The position numbers were made by a program, and so were the translations under genes. DNA of 64,000 nucleotides from a bacterium BMS3Abin14 (lineage in GTDB: Bacteria > BMS3Abin14), in assembly GCA_002897695.1 (NCBI GenBank), contig BDTG01000033.1, positions 60,304 to 124,303 of the forward strand. The letters are read 5' to 3'. The notes beneath the pieces are model-generated. The model was given only the letters and a program-made list of their open reading frames with translations, was not told the DNA's origin and did no database searches. This document shows positions 1 to 9,239 of this stretch, one piece after another; position 1 is the first letter of the stretch, and every line of letters begins with the position of its first letter.

Positions 1-103
1 TATGCCACCCCGGAGAAGTGTGGACGGACCGCAAGTGCAAGGATGAAGAGAACTCCGGCCCACTTTCGTCCATGCGGCATTACACGATCCCTCATATACA
101 CCG

Positions 104-136
104 GAAAAGAGGACGGCGGCCAAAAGCCGCCGTCTT
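104..136 (-). terminator. intrinsic terminator after pilA
   Basis: On the minus strand a stem of GACGGCGGC and GCCGCCGTC with a TTTTG loop is followed by CTCTTTT. It lies about 25 bases after the pilA stop and fits a rho-independent terminator ending the pilA transcript. Nothing else recognisable is seen between base 1 and 103. Confidence 0.85.
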
Positions 137-161
137 CAATACAGTCTACCCTGTCGGCCTT

Positions 162-584
162 CTAGTGATTATAGGAGCTTGGGGTAATCCCGGAGGGGGT
201 TCCTATCAATGTGTCGGAATACCGGTTGGCGACGTTAGCCGTAATGGTATAGCTGCCGCCAGATGCGTTGACGTAGGAGAAAGTCTTTAATTTGGCATTT
301 CCTATTGAGGGCATATTCGCATTAGACAGCTTAGCTCTGAGTAGGGGCCAGCTGGACATATCCGCTGTAGCAGGATACGTGTTGTCGGCGTTGTTCGCCG
401 CATAGGCTGCAAGGGCGGAGCGGATAACATCTACGTTCGCCTTGGCCGTTCCGAAGATCGCCTTGTCCTTCAGGTTAAGGAAGTTGGGGATGGCGATGGC
501 CGCCAGGATTCCGATGATCGCCACAACGATCATCAGCTCGATCAGGGTAAAACCTTTTTCACCTTTTCTCATCTTCATCAGCAT
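162..584 (-). CDS. pilA: type IV pilin PilA
   Basis: Major type IV pilin, the subunit polymerised into the pilus fibre by the PilB/PilC machinery. The 140-residue product has a short positively charged leader ending in KGEKG, then the prepilin peptidase site and the mature N-terminus FTLIELMIVVAIIGILAAIA with Phe1 and Glu5. The mature protein is about 129 residues, so it is a full-length pilin with a globular Ser/Thr/Asn-rich C-terminal part, not the 61-residue truncated pilin of Geobacter sulfurreducens. The frame is open further upstream, but this ATG has a good ribosome site (AAAGGAAGGG) and leaves a normal leader. It is the last gene of the pil locus, has its own sigma-54 promoter and ends at an intrinsic terminator. 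Confidence 0.95.
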   Translation of the reverse strand: MLMKMRKGEKGFTLIELMIVVAIIGILAAIAIPNFLNLKDKAIFGTAKANVDVIRSALAAYAANNADNTYPATADMSSWPLLRAKLSNANMPSIGNAKLKTFSYVNASGGSYTITANVANRYSDTLIGTPSGITPSSYNH

Positions 585-646
585 TTTGGTTCCCTTCCTT
601 TCTATAAATCGAGTGGGGTGGGCATGTATGTTTTCACCCGGAAGAA

Positions 647-662
647 AGCAAAGGCTGTGCCA
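647..662 (-). promoter_or_regulatory. sigma-54 promoter of pilA
   Basis: The minus strand reads TGGCACAGCCTTTGCT, an exact match to the -24/-12 consensus TGGCAC-N5-TTGCW. The expected start of transcription is near base 635, giving a leader of about 50 nt to the pilA ATG. The adjacent gene encodes the sigma-54 activator PilR, so PilR-dependent pilA expression is the natural reading. Confidence 0.9.
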
Positions 663-813
663 AGGGTTGCCGGAAAGGCTCAGACCGCCTGAAACAACCG
701 TAACTGATTGAAGTATAAGAACATTCAACTATGGCATGGAACATTTACAGGGGATCGGCCGTGGAACATGGTGACAATTTACGTCACTCCGGGTGACCGG
801 GAATGTCCGAAGT

Positions 814-2202
814 TCACTCCTCCGCCATGCCGTACTTTTTCAGACGGTACCGGAGGGACCGGAAACTCACGCCCAGGAGCTCGGCCGCCCTGGTCCTGTT
901 TCCTCCTGCCTGATTAAGGGCTTTCTCTATAATCTGTCTTTCGTACCGCTCCAGGAGGGTGTCAAGCTGGGCCGTTTCGAGCGGCAGAACATCCGATAGC
1001 CGGGGCATCGTGTCCCTCCGCCCGACCTCCGGCGGCAGCAGGTCCGCGCCGATGATGTCCCCTGTGGCAAGGGCCACCCCGCGCTCGACTATGTTCTCGA
1101 GCTCGCGGACATTGCCCGGGTAGTTGTAGGACATGAGAGCCTTCATGGCGTCCTGGGAAAAAGCGGGGACCTGTCTTTCCTGGCGGTCGCAGAGAGCTTC
1201 AAGGAAATGGTCAACGAGCAGGGGGATATCCTCCTTCCTGTCACGCAGGGGAGGAACCTCTATATGGATTACGTTCAACCTGTAAAACAGGTCCTCCCGG
1301 AAACGGCCCTCCCTGACTTCATTTGTCAGATCCCGGTTGGTCGCCACCAGGATGCGCAGGTCCACCTTGACCGGGCGCGTATCCCCGACAGGGACTACCT
1401 CCCGTTCCTGAATGGCCCTGAGCAGTTTAACCTGAAAGGCGGAGGATGTTTCGGTGATCTCATCGAGGAACAGGGTTCCGCCGGCGGCTGTCGCAAAAAG
1501 ACCTTTCCTGTCCGTATCCGCACCCGTAAAGGCGCCTTTTCTGTGCCCGAAGAGCTCGCTTTCCAGAAGGGTTTCCACCAGGGCTCCGCAGTTCACAGTT
1601 ACGAAAAGCCCTTTTCTCTCCTTGCCGTGGTAATGAAGCGCCCGTGCGATGAGTTCCTTCCCTGTGCCGCTCTCCCCCGATATGACCACCGTGGTGTCCA
1701 TATCGCTGACCCTTTCGATGACATCGAAAACCCTTCGCATGCACTCGCTTTTGCCCACGATGCTCTCAAAGCCGAAGCGTGCCTCAAGCAGTTTCTGGAG
1801 CTCGACGTTCTCCTCGGCAAGCCGCCGCCTCTCGATGGCCGCGCTGATTCTCGCCTTTATCTCCTCGATACGGAACGGTTTCGTGATGTAATCCTCGGCT
1901 CCAAGCTTCATGGCCTCCACCGCCGAGTCGGGGGAACTGTAGGCTGTGATCATGAGGACCGGCATATCCGGATAATCGCTCCGGGACTGACGAAGGAAAT
2001 CGAAACCGGACAGCCCCGGCATGTTGATATCGGTGATGGACAGATCGAAGGGCCCTTCCCTTTTCAGGGCATCCAGGGCATCTCCGGCCGAGGAGCAGCA
2101 TTGGACCGAATAACCTTCCCTGCCCAGGAAGATCTCCAACATGTCGCGCATGCTCCTTTCATCGTCGATAACCAGCACATGTCCCTTTTTCTTTTTGCTC
2201 AT
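814..2202 (-). CDS. pilR: sigma-54 dependent response regulator PilR
   Basis: NtrC-family response regulator expected to activate pilA together with the kinase PilS. Order of domains in about 462 residues: receiver domain (1-120, phospho-Asp in SITDINMPG), AAA+ sigma-54 interaction domain with Walker A GESGTGKE and the sigma-54 contact motif GAFTGA, and a C-terminal Fis-type helix-turn-helix. The chosen ATG overlaps the pilS stop as ATGA; the open frame starts 12 bases earlier at a GTG with no better ribosome site. The pilA promoter 150 bases downstream is a perfect sigma-54 site, supporting the assignment. Confidence 0.95.
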   Translation of the reverse strand: MSKKKKGHVLVIDDERSMRDMLEIFLGREGYSVQCCSSAGDALDALKREGPFDLSITDINMPGLSGFDFLRQSRSDYPDMPVLMITAYSSPDSAVEAMKLGAEDYITKPFRIEEIKARISAAIERRRLAEENVELQKLLEARFGFESIVGKSECMRRVFDVIERVSDMDTTVVISGESGTGKELIARALHYHGKERKGLFVTVNCGALVETLLESELFGHRKGAFTGADTDRKGLFATAAGGTLFLDEITETSSAFQVKLLRAIQEREVVPVGDTRPVKVDLRILVATNRDLTNEVREGRFREDLFYRLNVIHIEVPPLRDRKEDIPLLVDHFLEALCDRQERQVPAFSQDAMKALMSYNYPGNVRELENIVERGVALATGDIIGADLLPPEVGRRDTMPRLSDVLPLETAQLDTLLERYERQIIEKALNQAGGNRTRAAELLGVSFRSLRYRLKKYGMAEE

Positions 2203-3872
2203 TCCGATCTCCACGGGGGAAGGCTGATGCTGATGACCGTTCCGACCCCTTCCCTGGATTGGACCTCGATACGGCCCTGGTGGGCCTCTACCAGCTGGTA
2301 GACGATGGCGAGGCCGAGCCCCGACCCACGCTCCTTGGTGGTTTTGAAAGGCTCGAACAACACGGGCAGAATATCCTCCGATATTCCCGATCCATCGTCC
2401 GACAGGAGCAGGATGGTTTCCAACCCCGATTTTCCTTCCTCCCGTTTCAGGGCAATCCCGATCCTGCCGGAACCGGTAATGGAATCGACGGAATTTTTCA
2501 GGAGGTTGATGAGGATCTGCCTGATCTGGGACGAATCCACAGAGAGGACCGCCGGGCCCGCCGGGAGATCAAGATCAATATCCACCGAAGCCGATTCGGG
2601 ACTGCTCTGGAAAAATCGTACCGTTTCCTCGATAATCGTTCGAAGATCAACATCCTGAAAGTGTGGGGTGGGCGGCCTGGCGTAGGTCAGAAAATCCCCC
2701 ACCAGGTAGTCCAGGCGGCCCGTCTCCCTCAGAACGATGTCCATGAGCTTCCGATTTTCATCCTCGACATGGAGGGAATCCTTCAGGATCTGGATTGACC
2801 CGCTCATCGAGGCCAGGGGATTGCGCACCTCGTGGGCGATACTGGCCGCCATTTGTCCAAGGACCGTCAATTTTTCGGCCTTTTTGAGCTTTTCCTCAAG
2901 ATGTCTAAGCTCGGTGAGGTCCTGAAAGATTACCACAAATCCCATCTCCGGTTCCTTCAGGGGGGATATGGAAAGACCCATGATACGGCTCTCCCCGCCT
3001 TGGGCCGTAAAGCTTCCTTCCCACCGGTCGAGCTGCCTGTCGGAGGCCCGCGCACAGAGCTCGTCCAGGGGTATGCTCCCGAAGGCATCCGGTGGCGGCG
3101 GAATTCCGGGTTTAATGCCGGTCGGCCCAAGAATTTCGTAGGCGGATGAATTCATGGATCGGATACCTCCCCGGCCGTCCAGGACGGCGATGCCGCTGTT
3201 GATACTCTCAAACACCACATCGGACAGATGCTGCAGCTTCTCCAGGTCCGCCGCTTTTTCGGTGAGGGCCTCCCTGGCTATCGTATACCTTTTCGCCATC
3301 TGCTGGCCCAGAAAGCCCACAGCGTAGAATGCCGCAATATTCAGGCCGACCCGCCCCAGAACATCCCATGGATTGGCTGCGACAGATAAGGACGCCGACT
3401 GTGGAAGAGGCGGCGAAAGGACGCCATAGTACATGAGGTCTACAATCACACCGTAGAGGATGGCGGAAAATGAGGCCGTCCAATAGCCTCCGGAGCGCAG
3501 GGCCAGGGAGGACCAGAGGATAGAGAAGATAAAGAGAAACGGGAAGGGGCTCTCGTGCCCCCCCGTCAAGTATATCATCAGCGTATAGATGGCCAAGTCG
3601 ACGGCAATCTGGGCTTTCGCCAAACGACGGTCGTCACGGACCTGGTTGAATATGCCGGCGAAGAGGATCGTCAGCAGATAGACAGCGACAACAACCAGGT
3701 AGACGGCGTAGATGGGCGCGAAGAAAATGGTCTGGCTGCCCTTGACCTGCATGACCACCGTCGCCCCGAGAAAGAGCGTAACGGTGGCTATCCTGAAGAT
3801 CATGAGGATCTTAAGGAGCAGCCGCAGTTCAGTCTGAAATGGATTTGGAGAGGGATCAGCCCCAGGGGCCAT
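2199..3872 (-). CDS. pilS: sensor histidine kinase PilS
   Basis: Membrane-bound sensor kinase partner of PilR. The 557-residue protein begins with about six transmembrane helices (roughly 15-215), followed by a PAS domain (about 225-330), a HisKA dimerisation domain with the phospho-acceptor in HEVRNPLASM and a HATPase domain with DDGSGI and GSGLGLAI boxes. This matches the PilS layout of six helices plus PAS, HisKA and HATPase. It lies between pilC (9-base gap) and pilR (4-base overlap). In known PilS proteins the membrane part senses pilin levels; that is family knowledge and not visible here. Confidence 0.93.
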   Translation of the reverse strand: MAPGADPSPNPFQTELRLLLKILMIFRIATVTLFLGATVVMQVKGSQTIFFAPIYAVYLVVVAVYLLTILFAGIFNQVRDDRRLAKAQIAVDLAIYTLMIYLTGGHESPFPFLFIFSILWSSLALRSGGYWTASFSAILYGVIVDLMYYGVLSPPLPQSASLSVAANPWDVLGRVGLNIAAFYAVGFLGQQMAKRYTIAREALTEKAADLEKLQHLSDVVFESINSGIAVLDGRGGIRSMNSSAYEILGPTGIKPGIPPPPDAFGSIPLDELCARASDRQLDRWEGSFTAQGGESRIMGLSISPLKEPEMGFVVIFQDLTELRHLEEKLKKAEKLTVLGQMAASIAHEVRNPLASMSGSIQILKDSLHVEDENRKLMDIVLRETGRLDYLVGDFLTYARPPTPHFQDVDLRTIIEETVRFFQSSPESASVDIDLDLPAGPAVLSVDSSQIRQILINLLKNSVDSITGSGRIGIALKREEGKSGLETILLLSDDGSGISEDILPVLFEPFKTTKERGSGLGLAIVYQLVEAHQGRIEVQSREGVGTVISISLPPWRSE

Positions 3873-3881
3873 CTGTCCGTC

Positions 3882-5090
3882 TTACCCCAGGGCGGCCATT
3901 TTGAAGATGGGAAGATACATCGCGATGACCACGAACCCCACAACCCCTCCGAGAAAGACCATCATCAGGGGCTCCAGTAGAGAGGTCAGGGTTCCCACCG
4001 CAGTGTCAACCTCGTCATCATAGAAATCAGCTATCTTGCCCAGCATGCTGTCAAGGGCTCCCGTGGCCTCTCCCACGCTGATCATCTGGACCACCATGGG
4101 CGGAAAAACGTTGGTTTCTTCCAGGGGTTCCGCGATGGTCTTGCCCTCGCTGATGCTCTCACGGGTCCTGAAAACGGCCCTCTCGACGACTTTGTTCCCC
4201 GAGGTCCTGGCACAGATGTCGAGGGCGTCCAGCAGAGGCACCCCGGAGGAGAGCATTGTTCCCAGCGTCCGGGTGAACTTGGCGACGGCGGCCTTCCTGG
4301 TGAGGGGTCCGAAGATGGGCGCTCTGAGCATCAGGCCGTCGACCCGGTGCATCCCTTCCTCGGTTTTATAGTACCTTTGCAGGATAATTCCGCCCACTAT
4401 GACCAGGGCGACCAGGATCAGCATATTCCAGCTCGCTGCGAAGTGGCTCATGCCGATCACGATCTTGGTAAGATACGGCAACTCTCCCCCCATCCCGGTG
4501 AACATGTCGGCAAATTTGGGGATTACGAAGATCATCAGCACTGCCACGACCACCACCGCGACACTGGCCGTGACAAGGGGATAGACCATGGCCGATTTAA
4601 TCTTCTTCTTCAGCCCGATGGCTTTCTCCATGTAGGCGGCCAAACGCGACAGAATGGTGTCGAGGATACCTCCAGTTTCCCCGGCTTCCACCATGTTCAC
4701 GTAGAGATCATCAAAGATCTTTGGGTGCTTGGAAAGAGCCTCCGCAAAAGAGGCTCCGCCCTCGACATCGCCCTTGATCGTTTCCAGCGCCTTGCCCATG
4801 GTCTTGTTGCTGGACTGTTCCGAGAGGATCTCGAGACACTGGACAAGAGGAAGCCCGGCATCGATCATGGTGGCGAACTGGCGGGTGAAAATAACGACGT
4901 CTCTATCCTTGATCTTCTCCCCAAAGCCAGGGATGTTGATCTTGATCTCCTTTGGTTTGGCCTTAACCTTGGAGGGGTTAAGCCCCTGCCTTCGGAGGGC
5001 GGTGTTGACGGCATCGGCAGTCTGAGCCTTCATCTCCCCTTTTTTTACGTCACCCTGTCTGGTTCGGGCTTCCCACTTGAAAACAGTCAT
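3882..5090 (-). CDS. pilC: type IV pilus inner-membrane platform protein PilC
   Basis: Inner-membrane platform protein of the type IV pilus, contacted by the PilB and PilT motors. The 402-residue product has two copies of the T2SF (GspF) domain, each with membrane helices (about 170-245 and 370-400), and the conserved start MTVFKWEARTRQGDVKKGE. Length and architecture are normal. It sits between pilT and pilS as in Geobacter. Confidence 0.94.
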   Translation of the reverse strand: MTVFKWEARTRQGDVKKGEMKAQTADAVNTALRRQGLNPSKVKAKPKEIKINIPGFGEKIKDRDVVIFTRQFATMIDAGLPLVQCLEILSEQSSNKTMGKALETIKGDVEGGASFAEALSKHPKIFDDLYVNMVEAGETGGILDTILSRLAAYMEKAIGLKKKIKSAMVYPLVTASVAVVVVAVLMIFVIPKFADMFTGMGGELPYLTKIVIGMSHFAASWNMLILVALVIVGGIILQRYYKTEEGMHRVDGLMLRAPIFGPLTRKAAVAKFTRTLGTMLSSGVPLLDALDICARTSGNKVVERAVFRTRESISEGKTIAEPLEETNVFPPMVVQMISVGEATGALDSMLGKIADFYDDEVDTAVGTLTSLLEPLMMVFLGGVVGFVVIAMYLPIFKMAALG

Positions 5091-5166
5091 CGATTACCTC
5101 CCCAATGAGAGTACGGGTCAGTCGGCCACCCTTTTGAGGGGCAGCGGTTCGGCAAACAGGCAAAAA

Positions 5167-6297
5167 CTACGCTCCCAGGTTTGCCCCGGCCTGAGAGAGC
5201 ATCTGGCGCATCTCTTCAGGATGGGCAGTACGCCCCAGGACCTCGTCCAGGGCAATGGTGCCCCTTTGATACAGATCCAGGAGAGACTGATTCATGGTCT
5301 GCATCCCGAATTTGGTTTGCCCAACCTGCATGCTCGAGTAGATCTGATGGATCTTGTCCTCGCGGATAAGGTTCCTTATGGCGGTGTTGGGAACCATGAT
5401 CTCCAGCCCCAGCACCCGGCCGCCGTTCTTTTTCGGGATGAGGGTCTGGGAGAGAACCCCCTCGAGGACAAAAGACAGCTGGGCCCGGATCTGTGGCTGT
5501 TGGTACGGGGAGAACACGTCGAGGATCCGGTTAATCGTCTGGACACAGCTGTTGGTGTGAATGGTGCCGAAGACCAGGTGGCCGGTTTCGGCGACTGTCA
5601 GAGCCGCCTCAATGGTTTCGAGGTCCCTCATTTCACCGATGAGAACAATGTCCGGGTCCTGCCGCAGGATGTATTTCAGGGCCCTTTTGAAAGACTCCGT
5701 GTCCGCTCCCACCTCCCGCTGGTTTACCACACAGCTTTTGTGGGAATGTAGAAATTCGATGGGGTCCTCAATGGTAATAATATGCTCGTGGCGGGATGAG
5801 TTGATCCGGTCGATAATGGCAGCGAGGGTGGTGGACTTTCCACTCCCGGTAGGCCCTGTGACAAGGATCAGGCCCTTCGGCTTTTTGGTCAGATCCTCCA
5901 CAACCTTGGGGAGCCCGAGAGATTCGAAGGTCCTGATCTCAAACGGGATGGTCCTGACGGCAAGCCCCACCGACCCCCGCGTCTGGAACACGTTGGCCCT
6001 GAACCTCGACAGGCCCTTGACCCCGAAGGAGAAGTCAAGTTCCTTGTTCTCCTCGAAGGAGTGCTTCTGAGCATCGGTGAGCAGGCTGTAGGCGATATTT
6101 TTTGTATCCGTCGGAGAAAGGGTGGGCACGTTGAGGGGCCGCAGAGCTCCATCTATCCGGAACTGCGGCGGGGTACCGGGAGTAATGTGAAGATCGCTTG
6201 CGGTGTTTTCCACCATGAATTTCAGCATCTGATGGATGCCCGGAATCTCCTGAGCATTAACCTCCCCGGGATCGCCGTCCTGCTTCATCTGCTCCAT
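5167..6297 (-). CDS. pilT: pilus retraction ATPase PilT
   Basis: Hexameric ATPase that powers retraction of type IV pili (twitching). The 376-residue protein carries an N-terminal PAS-like region, Walker A GPTGSGKS at about 147, an Asp box, the Walker B region DPDIVLIGEMRD and the His box GHLVFGTIHTNS. It has a normal PilT length and lacks the PilB N-terminal domain and zinc site. A roughly 125-base gap with a hairpin-rich repeat separates it from pilB. Confidence 0.94.
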   Translation of the reverse strand: MEQMKQDGDPGEVNAQEIPGIHQMLKFMVENTASDLHITPGTPPQFRIDGALRPLNVPTLSPTDTKNIAYSLLTDAQKHSFEENKELDFSFGVKGLSRFRANVFQTRGSVGLAVRTIPFEIRTFESLGLPKVVEDLTKKPKGLILVTGPTGSGKSTTLAAIIDRINSSRHEHIITIEDPIEFLHSHKSCVVNQREVGADTESFKRALKYILRQDPDIVLIGEMRDLETIEAALTVAETGHLVFGTIHTNSCVQTINRILDVFSPYQQPQIRAQLSFVLEGVLSQTLIPKKNGGRVLGLEIMVPNTAIRNLIREDKIHQIYSSMQVGQTKFGMQTMNQSLLDLYQRGTIALDEVLGRTAHPEEMRQMLSQAGANLGA

Positions 6298-6299
6298 TA

Positions 6300-6420
6300 T
6301 TTCAGTTTCCCTTCAAAGGTTGACGTCGCAAAAAGTCCACCTGTCTGCGTGCGACGCACAGGCAGGTTCGCAGCTTCTTGCTCGGCGCCGGCAGGCTGCG
6401 CAGCCGGAAATAGCTTTTTC
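6300..6420. repeat. hairpin-rich repeat between pilB and pilT
   Basis: The spacer holds an imperfect inverted repeat (CCTGTCTGCGTGC with GCACAGGCAGG) and the word GTCGCAAAAAGTCC. Very similar words occur at about 10205 (CTCGTAAAAAGTCC) and, inverted, at about 55558 (CTTTTTGCGAAGTC), so this is one of the dispersed intergenic repeats of the window. Confidence 0.5.
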
Positions 6421-6424
6421 AGGC

Positions 6425-8218
6425 CTAATCTCCAAAGGTCACCCTGAGTACCTCCTCTATGGTGGTGACCCCTTCCTTGATCTTGGTAAGTCCGCTCTTC
6501 CTGAGGGTCAACATGCCGGAACGAATCGCCGCGTCCTTGATCTCGAAGGTCGTTCCGCCCCTCAGGATAACATCCTTTATCTCGTCGTCCACAGTCATTA
6601 CCTCGTAGAGGGCGACCCTCCCTTTATATCCCGTCCCGCCACAGGTCGTACACCCATCGCCCTTATAGCAGGTAATCCCCCTGGACTCCTCCGGTGAGAA
6701 GCCTATGTCAATGAGCGCTTTATCCGGCACCTCAACTACCTGTTTGCAGGACTCGCAGACGCGGCGGGCAAGTCTCTGCGCCACCACCATGATAACGGCC
6801 GAGGCCACCAGGAACGGCTCGACGCCCATGTTAAGGAGCCTGTTGATCGTAGACGGGGCGTCGTTTGTGTGAAGGGTCGACAGAACCATATGGCCGGTAA
6901 GAGCCGCCTTGATTCCTATCTCGGCGGTCTCGTAATCCCTGATCTCGCCCACGAGAATGATGTCCGGGTCCTGCCGGAGGAAAGAGCGGAGGGCGGCAGC
7001 GAAATTCAGGCCGATTTCGTCATGCATCTGAACCTGGTTGATCCCCATGAGGTTGAACTCGACGGGGTCCTCGGCCGTCATGATGTTCACGTCGTCGGTA
7101 TTAAGTTCAGCCAAAGCCGAATACAGCGTGGTGGTTTTGCCGCTGCCGGTAGGGCCGGTGACCAGGACCATCCCGAACGGTTTATGGATGACCTTCTTGA
7201 AGTTGGCAAGGGATCCTTCCTCGAAACCAAGCTTGGTCATGTCAAGCTGAAGGTTGGCCTTGTCCAGCAGGCGGAGGACAATCTTTTCCCCGAAAAGGGT
7301 GGGAAGAACGGAGACCCTGAAGTCGACCTCGGCTCGGCGTCCAAGCTTCATCTTGATCCGGCCGTCCTGAGGCAGCCGTCTCTCCGCGATATCCAGTTTC
7401 GACATGATTTTTATTCTGGAAATAACCGCGTTGCGAATCTTCAACGGCAGGTTCATCATGGTCTTGCATACGCCGTCGAGCCTGTAACGGATTCTCATGA
7501 CTTTTTCATAGGGTTCGACATGGACATCGCTGACCTTCATCTTGTAGGCCCTGATCAGAAAACCGTTTACCAGTTTGACGATAGGAGCATCCACCTCACC
7601 CATCAGCGCGTCGATGGGATCATCCTCAATAACCTCCACCTCGTCAACAGCGCCCTTCACAAGGCTGTCGAACTCTTCAACATCAAGAAGGGGGCCGGCC
7701 TCCATCTCTCCCTCGAACCCGCTGTAGTCCATATCTTCATCAAGGTTGAAATCCGTCGAGTCGATCTGGGCCTTCCCGGTCCCGAATCCGCCCGATTCGT
7801 AGTACTTCATTATTGCATCCTCGATGGCCGTCTCGGATGCAACCACCGGTTCGACGTTGTAGCCGGTCATGAATTTGATATCATCGAGGGCAAAGACGTT
7901 GGTCGGATCGGCCATGGCGAGGGTAAGGGTCCCGCCGGTGCGGCTGATTGGGATCAACTGGTATTTTTTGGCCGTCTTACCGGGGATGAGCTTGAGGATG
8001 CTGGACTCGATCTCGAATTCGGCAAGATTAATGGAAGGCACCCCGTACTGCTTGCTCAGAAAGCCTACAACATCGGCTTCGCTCAGGATGTCGAGTTTGG
8101 CGAGGTTGTAGCCGAGCCTGCCGCCGGATTTACTCTGCTCCTCGAGGGCCTGTTTAAGCTGCTCCTCATCGATCAATTTGGCCCTTACGAGCATCTCTCC
8201 CAGCCTGGCTGCAGACAT
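6425..8218 (-). CDS. pilB: pilus assembly ATPase PilB
   Basis: Cytoplasmic ATPase that drives pilus extension. The product is about 597 residues: a GspE/MshE N-terminal domain (to about 150), a linker, then the catalytic domain with Walker A GPTGSGKT, an Asp box, Walker B DPDIILVGEIRD and a His box. A tetracysteine zinc site is present as CESC and CTTC. The open frame starts 24 bases further up, but the ATG chosen follows a strong AAGGAGAGG and starts the usual MSAARLGEML. It is the first gene of the pilB-T-C-S-R order. Confidence 0.95.
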   Translation of the reverse strand: MSAARLGEMLVRAKLIDEEQLKQALEEQSKSGGRLGYNLAKLDILSEADVVGFLSKQYGVPSINLAEFEIESSILKLIPGKTAKKYQLIPISRTGGTLTLAMADPTNVFALDDIKFMTGYNVEPVVASETAIEDAIMKYYESGGFGTGKAQIDSTDFNLDEDMDYSGFEGEMEAGPLLDVEEFDSLVKGAVDEVEVIEDDPIDALMGEVDAPIVKLVNGFLIRAYKMKVSDVHVEPYEKVMRIRYRLDGVCKTMMNLPLKIRNAVISRIKIMSKLDIAERRLPQDGRIKMKLGRRAEVDFRVSVLPTLFGEKIVLRLLDKANLQLDMTKLGFEEGSLANFKKVIHKPFGMVLVTGPTGSGKTTTLYSALAELNTDDVNIMTAEDPVEFNLMGINQVQMHDEIGLNFAAALRSFLRQDPDIILVGEIRDYETAEIGIKAALTGHMVLSTLHTNDAPSTINRLLNMGVEPFLVASAVIMVVAQRLARRVCESCKQVVEVPDKALIDIGFSPEESRGITCYKGDGCTTCGGTGYKGRVALYEVMTVDDEIKDVILRGGTTFEIKDAAIRSGMLTLRKSGLTKIKEGVTTIEEVLRVTFGD

Positions 8219-8342
8219 ACAAACCCTCTCCTTCTCGATCATACCGGGAAAATCCCGATCTCCGCCCCATAGGCTATCTTCAGAACCGCAATTTTGTCAA
8301 GCTTATCCACGCAATCCCGCCTGGTGGATTGCCACGGATCCA

Positions 8343-9239
8343 TCAAGCGCCCGGCACGCCTCCTGAACACCCACTGGCCCCGCTTCGGATGGCCCGATCC
8401 AGAGACTCTCTCATGGCCGCGACGGGCGCCTCCCGCCCGAACCATATTTCAAAGGCGCCGGCGGCCTGCCGCAAAAGCATCTCCCTGCCGTCGGATGCAG
8501 TCAACCCAAGCATCGCCGCCTTGCGGACGAAGGCAGTATCGTCGGGGCCGTAGACGAGATCGTACACATAACAGCCGGCGGGGATGAGAGACGGGTCCAT
8601 GGGCAGGGGGTCTTCAGGACGAAGGCCCAGCGAGGTTGCCTGAACGCAAAGGGAAATGCCGGCCAGGTAACGGGCCAGGTTATCAGCATCAGAGGGGATG
8701 GGAATGAGCCTGACCCCTGGAAAACGGGGGGCAAGCGACCGGGTGAGCTCGACAGCCCTGCTACGGGTTCTGTTGGCTATAAGTATGCGTGCTGCCCCTG
8801 AACGCGCCACGGACACCACGACAGCCCTTGCCGCCCCGCCGGCCCCCAGCACAAGGACGGAACGGCCCGAAAGCTCGGGCACACCCAGCGAGGTGAGGCT
8901 GTTTTCGAATCCCGTAAGATCGGTATTGTATCCTGTGGAAATACCCCCATGGACGGCAACCGTGTTAACGGCGCCGACATCGAGCGCGGAGGTCTCCAGA
9001 CCATCGAGAAGTGGGATAATGGCAGTCTTATGGGGCACCGTTACATTGATTCCTCCCACGGGGCGGGCAAAAAGGGCCGAGACGGTTTTTTTCAGCCGGG
9101 ATGGGGAAACGGGAAGAACGGTATAGCGGGCCTCGATCCCGGCCTCGCGGAAAGCGCCCTGAAAAATGGCCGGGGAGAGGGAGTGCTCCACCGGATACCC
9201 GATGAGCCCGAATTCACCTCTTTGGATTCCTTCGGTCAC
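8343..9239 (-). CDS. aroE: shikimate dehydrogenase AroE
   Basis: NADPH-dependent reduction of 3-dehydroshikimate to shikimate in aromatic amino acid synthesis. In 298 residues the substrate domain shows GYPVEHSLSP and the catalytic Lys in NVTVPHKT; the nucleotide domain shows the glycine-rich loop VLGAGGAARA at about 130 followed by NRTRSRA. Length is a little above the usual 270-285 because of a short C-terminal tail. It overlaps ribF by four bases, so the two are probably co-transcribed although functionally unrelated. Confidence 0.93.
   Translation of the reverse strand: MTEGIQRGEFGLIGYPVEHSLSPAIFQGAFREAGIEARYTVLPVSPSRLKKTVSALFARPVGGINVTVPHKTAIIPLLDGLETSALDVGAVNTVAVHGGISTGYNTDLTGFENSLTSLGVPELSGRSVLVLGAGGAARAVVVSVARSGAARILIANRTRSRAVELTRSLAPRFPGVRLIPIPSDADNLARYLAGISLCVQATSLGLRPEDPLPMDPSLIPAGCYVYDLVYGPDDTAFVRKAAMLGLTASDGREMLLRQAAGAFEIWFGREAPVAAMRESLDRAIRSGASGCSGGVPGA

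Noticed and set aside
1207-2301. Plus-strand frame of 364 codons across pilR
   Set aside because: Antisense of a clear response regulator; no start context or domain.
6869-8272. Long plus-strand open frame of 467 codons
   Set aside because: It is the exact antisense of pilB, has no recognisable family and owes its length to codon bias on the other strand.
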